From NCBI RefSeq assembly GCF_001880325.1, contig NZ_CP016312.1:186001-250000 (forward strand): DNA of 64,000 nt, in the 5' to 3' direction. The DNA is from Thermus brockianus. GTDB taxonomy: Bacteria; Deinococcota; Deinococci; Deinococcales; Thermaceae. The notes below the pieces were generated by a model. It searched no databases. It worked only from the letters and a program-made list of their open reading frames with translations, and was not told the DNA's origin. Made by a program: the position numbers and the translations under genes. Below are positions 16,095 through 25,492 of this stretch, piece after piece. Numbering within the stretch: the stretch's first letter is position 1; each line of letters opens with the position of its first letter.

Positions 16095-18529
16095 CTCTTA
16101 ACCTCCTTCCGCCATACTAACCGGTCTATTCCTTCAGCCATGAGCCAGGCAAGGAGAGCCATACCCAAGGCCAGCCCCCAGATCCATGCGGGCACCGGAA
16201 CGGCTTCCAAAACTCCCGGGGCCAGGGTGCCCAGCAGGAGCTGAATGACGATGCCCAAAGCCACAGCCCCGTGCAAATACGGGTTGGGCAGGGGCATCAG
16301 GTGGGTGTGCCGAGCAGCGTAAGCGAAGAAGAGCTGGCCCAGGGTCATGAAGTGGAAAGTGGCGGTACGCGCCACCTCGGCGGCACCCAAAGGGGCTTGG
16401 ATCCGCCCCCATCCCGGCAGAAGGGCCAAGAGCGACAAGGCAAAGGCGGCCTTGATGGTTCCCGTGAGGAGGATGAACCGCAAGGAGGGAGCGTCCAAAA
16501 GGGGGCTGTCCTTGGGCCTGGGCGGCCGCTCCAATACCCCGGGATTACGGTCCAGGGCCAAGGCAAGGGCGGGAAGGCCATCGGTCACCAGGTTGATCCA
16601 GAGAATCTGCACCGCGGTGAGGGGAAGAAGCAGGTACCCAGCCTCGTCCCTGAGGTTGAGGAGAGCGGCAAACACCATGCCCAAGGCCACCACCAAGACC
16701 TCAGAGAGGTTAGTGGAGAAGAGGAAGCGAATGAACTTCTGGATGTTCTCGTAGGTGCTTCGCCCCTCCTCAATGGCCGCCACGATGGTGGCGAAGTTGT
16801 CGTCCATAAGGACCAGGTCCGCCACCTCCCGGCTCACGTCTGAGCCCCGCTGGCCCATGGCCACCCCCACGTCCGCCCGCTTCAGGGCCGGGGCATCGTT
16901 CACCCCATCCCCGGTCATGGCCACTACCTCTCCAGCCTTCTGGAAAGCCTCCACGATTCTCAGCTTGTCTTCCGGCTTGACCCGGGCAAAGACGTCTACC
17001 TCAAGAAGCTCCTCATCGGAGAGCTCCCCTATCTCCTCCCCGGTGGCCACCACCTCAGCGGGAATGCCCACCTTACGGGCGATGGCCAAGGCAGTGGCCG
17101 GATGGTCCCCCGTCACCATCACCACCCTGACCCCCGCCTTCAAAACCTGGGCCACCGCCTCCGGCACCTCCGGGCGGGGCGGATCCAGGAGGAGGACAAA
17201 GCCAAGAAAACTTAACTCCTCTTCCTTCTCACCCTCACCATGGGCTAGGGCCAGCACCCGAAAGCCCTCCTTTGCATAGGCTTCCGCCTGTTCCAAAAGG
17301 GAAGCCTTGTCCTCTTGGCTTAGAGCAAGGCGAGGGATAAGGGCCTCGGGAGCCCCTTTGAGGAAGCTACCCTGGGGCGTGGTAACCCGCATGTACTTCC
17401 AAGCGCTGTCAAAGGGTCTTTCGGAAAGCCTGGGGTTTTCTTGGCGGACCCGCCTCACGTCCAGGTGCTCCGCTGCATAACGCAAAAGGCCTATCTCCAA
17501 GGGGTCCCCCGCCCCGGTTTCCAGGTCGGCGTCGTTGCAAAGGACCATGGCCAGGAGGGCTCCATGGGGGTCCGGCCCGACCACCTTTTGCACCTCCATG
17601 CGGTTCTCCGTGAGGGTACCCGTCTTGTCGGTGGCAATAACGGTGACGCTCCCCAAGGCCTCCACCGCAGCAAGGCGCCGCACCACCGCCTTGCGGCGGG
17701 CCATCCGCTCTACCCCCAGGGCCAAGGCCAGGTTGAGGACCGCAGGAAGCCCCTCAGGCACCGCCGCCACCGCCAGGGCCACGGCGAAGAGGAGGACCTT
17801 GCCGGAAAGGCCCTCCACCAGAAAGCCCAGAACCACCAGGGCCGCGGCGAGGACCAGCACCCAGCGAGCCACCCGATGGCCAAAGGCCTCGAGGCGCCGC
17901 TCCAGCGGGGTCTTTTCCTCCTCCATCTCCGAAAGAAGCCCCGCGATGCGGCCCATGGCGCTCCTTAGGCCGGTACGGCTTACCTCCATTAGGGCCCTTC
18001 CCCGCACCAACAGGGTGCCGGAAAAGACCTCGTCCCCTACCCTCTTCTCCACCGGAACGCTTTCCCCGGTAAGGAGGCTTTCATCCACCAAGACCCCGCT
18101 GGCCTCCAGGAGCACCCCATCTGCCGGTATGCGGTCCCCTGCCTCCAGGCGCACCACATCCCCGGGCACGATCTCCCGGCTGGGGAGGTGCTGGAAGCGA
18201 CCATCTCGGAGGACCCAGGCCATGGGCTCCGCCAGGGCCTCAAGGCGCCTTAGGGCCTCCTCCGAACGCTTTTCCTGCAGGGTTCCGAGCCCGGCATTGA
18301 GAAGCAGGATGGCCAGTATGGCCAAAGACTCTAGGGGAAGGCCATGGGTTCCCTCGTAAAGCCAAAGCCCCAGGTCCACCAGGAGGGCAAACAACAGGAT
18401 GTAGATGAGGGGGCTCTGAAACTGGCGCAGGAACTTGCGCCAAAGGGGCTCGGGCGGCTTCTTTGGAAGGGCATTGGGACCGTACTCCGCCAAGCGCCTT
18501 TGTGCCTCCTCTGAGGTAAGCCCCCGCAT
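16091..18529 (-). CDS. P-type cation-transporting ATPase (Ca2+-ATPase-like, type II)
   Basis: An 812-residue P-type pump. The actuator motif TGES is at 154-157, the phosphorylated Asp301 lies in [10 protein letters not shown], and the hinge motif [22 protein letters not shown] is intact. PEGLP in helix 4 (~258-262) and [15 protein letters not shown] in helix 6 are typical of type II Ca2+ (PMR1/SERCA-like) pumps; Na+ or Mn2+ transport remains possible. Ten membrane helices are expected. TATAAT lies 7 bases upstream of the ATG, so the message may be leaderless. It is the first gene of the ATPase-CBS-exchanger operon. Confidence 0.93.
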   Translation of the reverse strand: MRGLTSEEAQRRLAEYGPNALPKKPPEPLWRKFLRQFQSPLIYILLFALLVDLGLWLYEGTHGLPLESLAILAILLLNAGLGTLQEKRSEEALRRLEALAEPMAWVLRDGRFQHLPSREIVPGDVVRLEAGDRIPADGVLLEASGVLVDESLLTGESVPVEKRVGDEVFSGTLLVRGRALMEVSRTGLRSAMGRIAGLLSEMEEEKTPLERRLEAFGHRVARWVLVLAAALVVLGFLVEGLSGKVLLFAVALAVAAVPEGLPAVLNLALALGVERMARRKAVVRRLAAVEALGSVTVIATDKTGTLTENRMEVQKVVGPDPHGALLAMVLCNDADLETGAGDPLEIGLLRYAAEHLDVRRVRQENPRLSERPFDSAWKYMRVTTPQGSFLKGAPEALIPRLALSQEDKASLLEQAEAYAKEGFRVLALAHGEGEKEEELSFLGFVLLLDPPRPEVPEAVAQVLKAGVRVVMVTGDHPATALAIARKVGIPAEVVATGEEIGELSDEELLEVDVFARVKPEDKLRIVEAFQKAGEVVAMTGDGVNDAPALKRADVGVAMGQRGSDVSREVADLVLMDDNFATIVAAIEEGRSTYENIQKFIRFLFSTNLSEVLVVALGMVFAALLNLRDEAGYLLLPLTAVQILWINLVTDGLPALALALDRNPGVLERPPRPKDSPLLDAPSLRFILLTGTIKAAFALSLLALLPGWGRIQAPLGAAEVARTATFHFMTLGQLFFAYAARHTHLMPLPNPYLHGAVALGIVIQLLLGTLAPGVLEAVPVPAWIWGLALGMALLAWLMAEGIDRLVWRKEVKR

Positions 18530-18536
18530 GGTGCGG

Positions 18537-18591
18537 ATTATACCAAGGCCCGAAGGGGCTTATTGTCCTCCCCGGACTCTTACGCTAAGAT
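18537..18591. promoter_or_regulatory. Divergent promoters between the P-type ATPase and thioredoxin-like gene
   Basis: On the plus strand TTGTCC (18563-18568), a 17-base spacer and TAAGAT (18586-18591) form a near-consensus promoter whose start site would fall at the ATG at 18598. On the minus strand a consensus TATAAT (plus-strand 18537-18542) lies 7 bases before the ATPase ATG. Both genes therefore look leaderless, and their control regions share the same 70 bases. Confidence 0.7.
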
Positions 18592-18597
18592 AACCGC

Positions 18598-19164
18598 ATG
18601 TTGCAGTATCCCGAGCTTCCCTTGGAAAGCCCCCTTATCGATGCCGAGCTCCCCGACCCCAGGGGAGGACGCTACCGGCTTTCCCAGTTCCAGGAACCCC
18701 TCTTGGCCGTGATCTTCATGTGCAACCACTGCCCCTACGTGAAGGGCTCCATCCAGGAGATCGTGAGCCTGGCGGAGAAGTACCGGGGCCGGGTAGCCTT
18801 CGTGGGCATCAACCCCAACGATTACGGGAAGTATCCCGAGGACAGCCCCGAGGGCATGGTGGCCTTCGCCAAGGAGCACGGCATCTTCTTCCCCTACCTC
18901 TTGGACGAAAGCCAGGAGGTGGCCAAGGCCTACAAGGCCCTGAGGACCCCCGAGGTCTTCCTCTTTGACGAAAGGAGGCTCCTCCGCTACCACGGCCGGG
19001 TGAACGACAGCCCCAAGGACCCCACCAAGGTGCAAAGCCACGACCTCGAGGCGGCCATAGAAGCCCTCCTCCAGGGCCAAAACCCTCCCCTCGCCGAGGC
19101 CCCCGCCATTGGGTGCACCATCAAGTGGAAGCCGGGCAACGAGCCCGAGGTGAAGGTGGGCTAA
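18598..19164 (+). CDS. Thioredoxin-fold family protein
   Basis: A 188-residue thioredoxin-like protein of the AhpC/TlpA group. The redox motif is CNHC (Cys42 and Cys45) in [11 protein letters not shown], followed by a family-typical [10 protein letters not shown] and the cis-Pro region [10 protein letters not shown]. It has no signal peptide or membrane anchor, so it is probably cytoplasmic. The C-terminus [14 protein letters not shown] matches a widespread subfamily usually annotated only as thioredoxin family protein. A peroxiredoxin or disulfide reductase role is possible. No Shine-Dalgarno sequence precedes the ATG; a good promoter ends 6 bases upstream. Confidence 0.9.
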   Translation: MLQYPELPLESPLIDAELPDPRGGRYRLSQFQEPLLAVIFMCNHCPYVKGSIQEIVSLAEKYRGRVAFVGINPNDYGKYPEDSPEGMVAFAKEHGIFFPYLLDESQEVAKAYKALRTPEVFLFDERRLLRYHGRVNDSPKDPTKVQSHDLEAAIEALLQGQNPPLAEAPAIGCTIKWKPGNEPEVKVG

Positions 19165-19209
19165 GACCTCTTTAAAATGGGGCGGGCGCCCTGCGTCCAA
19201 GGAGGTTAT

Positions 19210-20142
19210 ATGCGCGTTCTGGTCACAGGCGGTGCCGGCTTCATCGGCAGCCACATCGTGGAAAGCCTATGGAAAGAAGGGGTGGAGGTGGCGGTCCTGG
19301 ACAACCTGGCCACGGGCAAGCGGGAAAACGTGCCCCAGGGGATTTACTTCTACAAGGTGGACCTTAGGGACAAAGAGGGGCTTGAACGGGTCTTCCGCGA
19401 GTTCCGCCCCACCCACGTTTCTCACCAAGCCGCCCAAGCCTCGGTGAAGGTCAGCGTGGAAAACCCCCTTTTGGACTTTGAGGTGAACCTCATGGGGGGG
19501 CTAAACCTCCTCGAGGCCTGCCGCAAGTGGGGGGTGGAGAAGCTGGTCTTCGCCTCCACGGGCGGAGCCATTTACGGGGAGGTTCCGGAAGGGGAAAGCG
19601 CCGAGGAAACCTGGCCCCCTAGGCCCAAAAGCCCCTACGCCGCCAGCAAGGCCAGCTTTGAACACTACCTTTCCGCCTACGGCCAAAACTACGGCCTCAA
19701 GTGGGTAGCCCTGCGCTACGCCAACGTCTACGGGCCCCGCCAAGACCCCCACGGGGAGGCCGGGGTGGTGGCCATCTTCGCCGAAAGGGTCTTGAAGGGA
19801 GAGCCCGTCACCCTCTACGCCCGCAAGACCCCCGGGGACGAAGGGTGCGTGCGGGACTACATCTACGTGGAGGACGTGGTGCGGGCCCACCACCTGGCCC
19901 TAAGGGGCCTGGAAGGGGTCTACAACGTGGGCACCGGGGAAGGCCACACCACCAAGGAGGTCCTGGAGGCCGTGGCCGAGGCCGTAGGGAAAACGCCCGA
20001 GGTGAAGGCTGCCCCCCCGCGCCCAGGGGATTTGGAGCGGAGCGTCCTCTCCCCCCTAAAGCTCATGGCCCACGGCTGGCGGCCCGAGGTGGGCTTTAGG
20101 GAGGGCATCCGGCGCACGGTGGCGTATTTCCGGAAGGATTAA
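19210..20142 (+). CDS. galE: UDP-glucose 4-epimerase (extended SDR)
   Basis: Interconverts UDP-glucose and UDP-galactose using bound NAD, feeding cell-surface glycan synthesis. The 310-residue protein starts [15 protein letters not shown] with the Rossmann glycine motif at 7-13 and has the catalytic Tyr-Lys pair in YAASKAS. The usual SSAAVYG motif is replaced by STGGAIYG, as I recall for the T. thermophilus enzyme of known structure. I chose the ATG at 19210, which has AAGGAGG four bases upstream. The substrate could also be another nucleotide sugar; related Thermus proteins are called GalE. Confidence 0.9.
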   Translation: MRVLVTGGAGFIGSHIVESLWKEGVEVAVLDNLATGKRENVPQGIYFYKVDLRDKEGLERVFREFRPTHVSHQAAQASVKVSVENPLLDFEVNLMGGLNLLEACRKWGVEKLVFASTGGAIYGEVPEGESAEETWPPRPKSPYAASKASFEHYLSAYGQNYGLKWVALRYANVYGPRQDPHGEAGVVAIFAERVLKGEPVTLYARKTPGDEGCVRDYIYVEDVVRAHHLALRGLEGVYNVGTGEGHTTKEVLEAVAEAVGKTPEVKAAPPRPGDLERSVLSPLKLMAHGWRPEVGFREGIRRTVAYFRKD

Positions 20143-20383
20143 CCCACCGCCCGCCCCCATCCAAGGCCCACGAGCGCTTAGCCCCAGGCCCGTGGTTGCC
20201 GCGGGTTCGCTCCCCTACCCACTTCCCGGAAAGCGGGGGTTTTCTGGGGAGGCCTCAAGGGCGCTTGGGGGCGGGGTGTTTACGCTCTTGCCCCCCTTCT
20301 GGTAGGCGGGAAAAGGGGAAAGCGCGCCCTCGGGGAACCCGGCTCTTCCCGGCCACCCGCGCCTTGGCCGAGCGGATTCTCGC
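20143..20383. other. Convergent intergenic region, GC-rich and strongly structured
   Basis: These 241 bases lie between two convergent genes and contain no convincing reading frame. A perfect 10-bp long-range stem pairs CCCGCCCCCA (20150-20159) with TGGGGGCGGG (20266-20275). Inside is a 7-bp hairpin, CCCGTGG/CCGCGGG (20190-20206, one G-U pair, TTG loop). Near the 3' end CGGCCA and TGGCCG form a further 6-bp stem that could end the lyase-like message on the minus strand. I looked for RNase P and SRP RNA consensus motifs on both strands and did not find them. It may be only a bidirectional terminator zone. Confidence 0.4.
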
Positions 20384-21793
20384 CTACCCCTCTTGGTCCT
20401 TGGGCTTAGGCCCCTCCTCCCCAAGACCCTCCGGGTCCTCCGTGAGGAGGCGCCGGCGGGCCAGGCGCACCCTGGCCCGCAGGGCGGCTAGGGCCTTCCG
20501 GTCCTCCCGAAGCCGCTTCTTGGCCCTCTTTAGGGCTTCCTCCCGCGCCTTCGGGCCCACGCCCCCCAGGACCTCCCGCCGGGCGAAGAAGGCCTCGAGG
20601 CCCATCCAGGCCACAAGCTCCTCCCGCTCCACCCCCAAGAGCTCGGGCCGCACCCCCGGCAGGGCGCCCCGCACCCGCCGGTAGGCCTCGGGGAGGGGCA
20701 CACCCCTGCGCACCAAGAAGTCCACCGCCTCCGAGGCCAAAACCTCCGGGGAAAGGGCCTCGAGGAGAAGAGCCGGCTCAAAACGGCTCTCCTCCAAGGC
20801 TACCCGGGTGAGCGCTAGCGCCGCCTCCGCCTCGGCCAAGAGGCTGGCTAGGGGCTCCAGGACCCCCGTGGAGTGGTCGTTGAGGTCCGTGAAGGGGGTA
20901 TTGTGGTTGAGGTAGGCCAAAACCCCAGCCCCGCCCACCAGGCTCCCCGCCCGGATGCGGGCGTGCTCCAGCACCACCGGGTTCCGCTTTTGCGGCATGA
21001 AGCTGGAGCCTTGGGCGAGGCTTTCCCCTACCACGAAGGCGCCCCGGGCCGCCCAGGCCAAGAGGTCGGTGAGGAGGCGGGAAAGGCTCGTACCCAAGCC
21101 CGCCAGGGCAAAGGCTAGCTCCAAGGCGTAATCCCCGGCGGCCACGGCGTCCAGGGTGTGCTCCACGGGCCCCTGGAAGCCCAAGAGGTGGGCGAGGCGC
21201 ACGCGGTCCACGGGGTAGGGGCTTCCCGCCAAGGCGCTTGCCCCCAAGGGCGAACGGTCCAGGGTGGAAAGGGCCTGGACAAGCCTCCGGTAGTCCCGCT
21301 CCAAAAGGGCCTCCACCCCAAGGAGGTAGTGGTCCAGGGTAGAGGGCTGGGCCGGCTGGTGGTGGGTGGCAAGGACGAGGGGCACGCCAAAATGAGCCTC
21401 CGCAAGGCGCAAAAGGGCATGCCTTAAGCGCAGAAAGTCCCCAAGAAGCCCAAGGACCTGGTCCTTTAAGTAGGCGCGGAAGACGGTGAGGTCCAGATCG
21501 TTTCGGGAGAGGCCGCGGCGCACCGCCCCCGCCACCTCCTCCCCCCAGTGCTCGGAAAGCTGGAGCTGAATGGAAAAAAAGACGTCCTCCACCTCCCCCG
21601 TGAAGCTGGGAAGGGGCAGGGTCCGAAGCTCCCTTAAGGCGAACACCGCCTCCTTAGCCTTTGGGATTCCCAGGCGGGCGAGCTCCAGGGCATAGGCGGT
21701 GAGGGCGTCAAAGAAGTGGGGCACCAGGCGCTCCCGGGCGAAGCGGTAGTGGGGGGCCAGGACGAAGCGGCGGTACACCCCGTGCCAGCGCAT
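20384..21793 (-). CDS. Argininosuccinate lyase-like enzyme (aspartase/fumarase superfamily)
   Basis: A 469-residue member of the superfamily that eliminates fumarate or a related product from a C-N or C-O bond. The active-site loop GSSFMPQKRNP (~residue 273) keeps the catalytic Ser, and THHQPAQP keeps the His of the lyase TH-x-QxAQP motif. SRND is present, but the Gln that normally follows in argininosuccinate lyases is Leu (SRNDLDLT), and the loop has FMPQKR instead of IMPQKK. It is therefore a divergent paralogue rather than a safe argH. TAGGAT lies 6 bases upstream of its ATG. It is divergent from the ABC importer operon, suggesting a linked substrate. Confidence 0.82.
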   Translation of the reverse strand: MRWHGVYRRFVLAPHYRFARERLVPHFFDALTAYALELARLGIPKAKEAVFALRELRTLPLPSFTGEVEDVFFSIQLQLSEHWGEEVAGAVRRGLSRNDLDLTVFRAYLKDQVLGLLGDFLRLRHALLRLAEAHFGVPLVLATHHQPAQPSTLDHYLLGVEALLERDYRRLVQALSTLDRSPLGASALAGSPYPVDRVRLAHLLGFQGPVEHTLDAVAAGDYALELAFALAGLGTSLSRLLTDLLAWAARGAFVVGESLAQGSSFMPQKRNPVVLEHARIRAGSLVGGAGVLAYLNHNTPFTDLNDHSTGVLEPLASLLAEAEAALALTRVALEESRFEPALLLEALSPEVLASEAVDFLVRRGVPLPEAYRRVRGALPGVRPELLGVEREELVAWMGLEAFFARREVLGGVGPKAREEALKRAKKRLREDRKALAALRARVRLARRRLLTEDPEGLGEEGPKPKDQEG

Positions 21794-21811
21794 GCCCCCA
21801 TCCTAAGACCG

Positions 21812-21840
21812 TTGACGGGGAGAAGGCCCCGTGTTATGTT
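21812..21840 (+). promoter_or_regulatory. Promoter of the LIV-type ABC operon
   Basis: TTGACG (21812-21817), a 17-base spacer and TATGTT (21835-21840), close to the sigma-A consensus. The start site would fall about 25 bases before the ATG at 21871, leaving a leader with GGAAGGAGGCG as ribosome-binding site, in contrast to the leaderless genes nearby. Confidence 0.75.
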
Positions 21841-21870
21841 GACCGCAAGCAAAGCCGGAAGGAGGCGAAC

Positions 21871-23055
21871 ATGAAGCGCAGGGAATTTTTGCGGAAAGTG
21901 GGCGTGGGTTCCATGGTGGCCCTGGGCATGCCCTACATCGCCCTAGCCCAGGCCAGGCCGGTGAAGCTCGCCACCCTCTTGCCCCTCACGGGGCCCTTTG
22001 CCTTCGCCGGGAACGCCGGACGGGAAGGATTTGTGGACGGGGTGGACTACGTGAACGAAGTCCTAGGCGGCATCGGTGGCCGTAAACTCGAGCTCATCGT
22101 GGAGGACACGGGCTACGACGTGGCCAAGGGCACCGCCGCCTTTAACCGGGTCCTTTCCCGGGAAAGGCCCGACGAGCTCCTTTTCGTCTACGGGGACTCC
22201 ACCGGGCTTTCCAAGGCCCTGGCCCCCGAGATCGCCCGTTTGGGCCTCCCCTACTCCGCCACCAGCTTCGCCAACGAGCTCGCCGACCCCAAGACCTACC
22301 CCACCATCTTCGTTTTCGGCCCCACCTACAACGACATGATGGAGGCCCTCCTGCGCCAAATCCGCTTGGAGAAGGCCCGGGCCCGCATCGCCCTCGTCTA
22401 CTCCAACACGGAGTTCGGCCGCGACCCCATTCCCTACGTGAAGGAACGGGCCAAGGCCTTGGGGATGGAGGTGGTGCACGAGGAGGTGACCCCCCCCGCC
22501 TTCACCGACGCCACCCCCGTGGTGCTCAACCTGCGGCGGGCCAACCCCGACTACGTGATCCTGCAGGGCTACGCCCTCTCCGTAGAACCCCTCATCCTGC
22601 GCACCGCCCGGGAGCAGGGCCTGCAAGCCCGGTTTATGGGCACGTACTACTCGGCGGAGCTCGCCCTCATCCAGCGGGCAGGCCCAGCGGCGGAGGGTTT
22701 CACCGTCACCTACCACAACGCCTACTGGTACGACACCCTGGTGCCCGCCGTGGACGAAATGCGCAAGTTCCGCCAGCGCAAGGGGCGGGACACCTCCTAC
22801 CGTCCCACCTACTACATGGGCAGCCTCGCCGTGGCCCTGGCCGTGGCCGAGGCCATGCGCCGGGCAGCGGCGGCGGGGAAGCTCACCCGGGCCGGGGTGG
22901 TGGAGTACCTGGAAAAGCTCGGGGACTATAACGGCCTGGGCCTACAGCGGAGCTACCAGTTCGTCAACCACCGCCTGCCCTACACCAAGCTCTACCGGGC
23001 GAGCGTGCGGGAGGGACGCTTCAACGCCATCACCGACTGGATCAAGCTGGCCTAA
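21871..23055 (+). CDS. ABC transporter substrate-binding protein (LivK/HAAT family, Tat-exported)
   Basis: A 394-residue type I periplasmic binding protein of the branched-chain amino acid (HAAT) family. The N-terminus KRREFLRK followed by a hydrophobic stretch and ALAQA is a twin-arginine signal peptide, so it is probably exported folded, perhaps with the ligand or for stability at high temperature. The mature part starts VKLATLLPLTGPFAFAGNAGR, typical of LivK-like proteins. Homologues bind amino acids but also aromatic acids, amides and urea; the acyl-CoA synthetase in the operon points to a carboxylate. First gene of a six-gene operon. Confidence 0.93.
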   Translation: MKRREFLRKVGVGSMVALGMPYIALAQARPVKLATLLPLTGPFAFAGNAGREGFVDGVDYVNEVLGGIGGRKLELIVEDTGYDVAKGTAAFNRVLSRERPDELLFVYGDSTGLSKALAPEIARLGLPYSATSFANELADPKTYPTIFVFGPTYNDMMEALLRQIRLEKARARIALVYSNTEFGRDPIPYVKERAKALGMEVVHEEVTPPAFTDATPVVLNLRRANPDYVILQGYALSVEPLILRTAREQGLQARFMGTYYSAELALIQRAGPAAEGFTVTYHNAYWYDTLVPAVDEMRKFRQRKGRDTSYRPTYYMGSLAVALAVAEAMRRAAAAGKLTRAGVVEYLEKLGDYNGLGLQRSYQFVNHRLPYTKLYRASVREGRFNAITDWIKLA

Positions 23056-23085
23056 AGGCCTCTGGCCCACCTCCGTGGAGGACCC

Positions 23086-23961
23086 GTGTCCGACCTCCTG
23101 CCCTACCTCATCGGCGGCCTGGCCAACGGAGCCCTTTACGGCCTCTTGGCCCTCGGCTTTGTCCTGGTTTACCGGGCCACCAGCGTGGTGAACTTCGCCA
23201 TAGGGGAGTTCCTGCTGGTGGGGGCCTACCTCACCTACACCTTCGCCCTCTTCCTGCCCCTCCCCTTGGCCATCCTGGCCGCCTTGCCCCTCGCCTTCCT
23301 CTTCGGGATCTTGGTGGAGGGGGGTTTCGTACGGCCCCTATTGGGCCGGAACGTGGTGGCGGTCATCATGGCCACCATCGGCTTGGCGGCAGCCCTGGAC
23401 GGGGGCGTCCAACTCCTTTGGGGGCCGGACCTCAAGTACTTGACGGGAAGCCTGCCGGACCTGGGGTTCCAAGCGGGGAGCGTGTTCGTATCCTCCCGGG
23501 CGGTGTGGAACCTCCTTTTGGCCCTCCCCCTGGGCCTAGGCCTTCTCTGGCTTCTAAGGCGGAGCAAATACGGCATCCTGGTGCGGGCCATCTCCGAGCG
23601 GGAGGTGGCCGCCCTAGCCCTCGGCATCCCCACCGCCCGCATCCTGGCCGGGGTCTGGGGGGTTTCCGCCCTCCTCGCCACCCTGGCGGGAGCCCTCTTG
23701 GCGGTGGCGAGCGGGGTGGGGCACAACCTGGTCTTCTTCGGTATGAAGGTCTTCCCCGTGGCCATCCTGGGAGGGCTGGACTCCGTGGGCGGGGCGCTTT
23801 TGGCCGGGTTCTTGCTAGGCGTCCTAGAGGCCGTTTCCCAACGCTACCTGGAGCCCATCCTCCCCGGCTTCACCGAGGCCTTGCCCTTCTTGGTGGTCCT
23901 TCTGGTGCTCTTGGTGAGGCCTTACGGGTTACTGGGCGAGCGGCAGATTGAGAGGGTGTGA
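23086..23961 (+). CDS. livH: ABC transporter permease (LivH type)
   Basis: A 291-residue inner-membrane permease with about eight hydrophobic segments, beginning with LPYLIGGLANGALYGLLALGF, the hallmark N-terminus of LivH proteins. EREVAALALGIPTARI (~residues 172-187) fits the conserved EAA-type coupling loop. It starts with GTG at 23086 after GTGGAGGA, and its stop overlaps the next gene as TGATG. It pairs with the LivM-type permease at the end of the operon. Confidence 0.93.
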   Translation: MSDLLPYLIGGLANGALYGLLALGFVLVYRATSVVNFAIGEFLLVGAYLTYTFALFLPLPLAILAALPLAFLFGILVEGGFVRPLLGRNVVAVIMATIGLAAALDGGVQLLWGPDLKYLTGSLPDLGFQAGSVFVSSRAVWNLLLALPLGLGLLWLLRRSKYGILVRAISEREVAALALGIPTARILAGVWGVSALLATLAGALLAVASGVGHNLVFFGMKVFPVAILGGLDSVGGALLAGFLLGVLEAVSQRYLEPILPGFTEALPFLVVLLVLLVRPYGLLGERQIERV

Positions 23962-24737
23962 TGCTTTCCGTGGAGAACCTCAAGGTGGTCTACCGTGGGG
24001 TGATCCTGGCCCTGGACGGGGTTTCCCTGGAGGTAAGGGAAGGAGAGGCGGTGGCGCTTCTGGGCCCTAACGGGGCGGGAAAAAGCTCCTTGGTGCGCGC
24101 TTTAGCCGGGCTTCTACCCAAGTTTGAGGGGCGGGTCTTGGACGGGCACATCCGCTTCCTCGGCCAGGACACCACCCACCTGGACCCCGTGCGCCTTTCC
24201 CAGATGGGCCTCACGGCCGTGTTGGAGGGTAGGCCCCTTTTCCGTTACCTCACGCCCCTAGAAAACCTGGTGGCGGCGGGCCACCGCCTTTCCCCTAGAG
24301 AGCTTAAGGAGGGCATGGACGAGGTCTTCGCCCGCTTCCCCCGCCTCTTTGAGCGCCGCCACGAGCAGGCGGGCTACCTGTCGGGAGGGGAGCAGCAGAT
24401 GCTCCTTTTGGGCATGGCCCTCCTCACCCGCCCTAGGCTTCTCGTGGTGGACGAGCCTTCCTTGGGCCTGGCCCCGAAGCTGGTGGAGGAGGTGATGCAA
24501 ACCCTGAATGCCCTCAGGCACGAAAAGGGGCTAAGCCTCCTTCTCGTGGAGCAAAACGCCCGGGCCGCCCTGGCTATCGTGGACCGGGTCTATGTGTTGG
24601 AGCGGGGCCGGGTGGTCTTTGAGGGAGATGCGAAGGCGGCCATGGAGGACCAGGACGTGATGGAGTTTTACCTGGGCAAGGAGGAGGTGGGCTTCCGGCA
24701 GGCCCGCCGCTACCGCCGGCGGAAGAGGTGGGTGTGA
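23961..24737 (+). CDS. livF: ABC transporter ATP-binding protein (LivF type)
   Basis: One of two ATPases of the importer. Walker A is GPNGAGKSS (~residues 34-42), the signature is YLSGGEQQM and Walker B is LLVVDEPSLGLAP, followed by the switch His region. The C-terminus ends in a basic tail rich in RRYRRRKR. I set the start at the ATG that shares its A with the livH TGA (23959-23963); a GTG three bases earlier is also in frame. The stop again overlaps the livG start as TGATG, giving tight translational coupling. Confidence 0.94.
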   Translation: MLSVENLKVVYRGVILALDGVSLEVREGEAVALLGPNGAGKSSLVRALAGLLPKFEGRVLDGHIRFLGQDTTHLDPVRLSQMGLTAVLEGRPLFRYLTPLENLVAAGHRLSPRELKEGMDEVFARFPRLFERRHEQAGYLSGGEQQMLLLGMALLTRPRLLVVDEPSLGLAPKLVEEVMQTLNALRHEKGLSLLLVEQNARAALAIVDRVYVLERGRVVFEGDAKAAMEDQDVMEFYLGKEEVGFRQARRYRRRKRWV

Positions 24738-25486
24738 TGGGGGTGATCCTCGAGGCCGAGAACCTGCACCTTTCCTTTAAGGGGGTGAAGGCCCTGGCCG
24801 GGGTAACGTTCAGCGTGACCGAGGGCGAGTTCTTCGCCGTCATCGGCCCCAACGGGGCGGGCAAGACCACGCTCCTAAACGTCCTTTCTGGGGTGTACGA
24901 ACCGGAAAAGGGAGAGGTGGTCTTCCTCGGGCAAAACCTCAAGGGGAAAAGCCCCCAGGAAAGGGCCCGCATGGGCCTGGGCCGCACCTTCCAAGGACTA
25001 GAGATTTTCCGGGGCATGAGCGTCCTGGACAACGTCAAACTGGGAGCCGAGTTGGCCCTGGCCAGCTACCCCTTGGGCCTCCCCCAAGCGGCGAGGGAGT
25101 GGCGGCTTAGGGCCTGGGCCGAGGAGGTGTTGGACTACCTCCACCTCTCCCCCTACCGCCACGCCCCGGCGGGGATGCTCCCCTACGGCCTCCAGAAGCG
25201 GGTGGAGGTGGCCCGGGCCCTGGCGGGCCGGCCCAAGCTCCTCCTCCTGGACGAGCCCATGGCGGGGCTTGCCCTGGAGGAGAAGCAAGACCTGGCCCGC
25301 TTCCTCCTGGACGCCCGGGAGGAGTGGGGCGTCACCCTGCTTTGGGTGGAGCACGACCTGAGGGCGGTGCTGGAGCTTTCCGACCGGGTCTTGGTCCTCT
25401 CCTACGGGGAGGTCCTCTACTACGGCCCCCCGGAGGGGGTGCGCCAAGACCCCAAGGTGGTGGAGGCCTACTTGGGCCATGCCTGA
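24737..25486 (+). CDS. livG: ABC transporter ATP-binding protein (LivG type)
   Basis: The second ATPase, 249 residues. Walker A is GPNGAGKTT and Walker B is LLLLDEPMAGLA. The signature motif has the LivG-specific form LPYGLQKRVEVARAL instead of LSGG, distinguishing it from LivF. LivG-type proteins also carry the insertion between Walker A and the signature seen here (LGAELALASYP). The start ATG overlaps the livF stop; further in-frame GTG codons lie upstream. Six bases separate it from the acyl-CoA synthetase gene. Confidence 0.94.
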   Translation: MGVILEAENLHLSFKGVKALAGVTFSVTEGEFFAVIGPNGAGKTTLLNVLSGVYEPEKGEVVFLGQNLKGKSPQERARMGLGRTFQGLEIFRGMSVLDNVKLGAELALASYPLGLPQAAREWRLRAWAEEVLDYLHLSPYRHAPAGMLPYGLQKRVEVARALAGRPKLLLLDEPMAGLALEEKQDLARFLLDAREEWGVTLLWVEHDLRAVLELSDRVLVLSYGEVLYYGPPEGVRQDPKVVEAYLGHA

Positions 25487-25492
25487 GGTGCC

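Noticed and set aside
20143-20383. RNase P RNA or SRP RNA gene
   Set aside because: Neither strand contains the GAGGAAAGTCC and ACAGAA blocks of RNase P RNA or the GGAAG/GCAGC elements of the SRP Alu/domain IV hairpin.
20384-21793. Assigning argH to the lyase-like gene
   Set aside because: The SRND-Q motif is changed to SRND-L and the catalytic loop differs at several positions; linkage is to a transporter, not to arginine genes.
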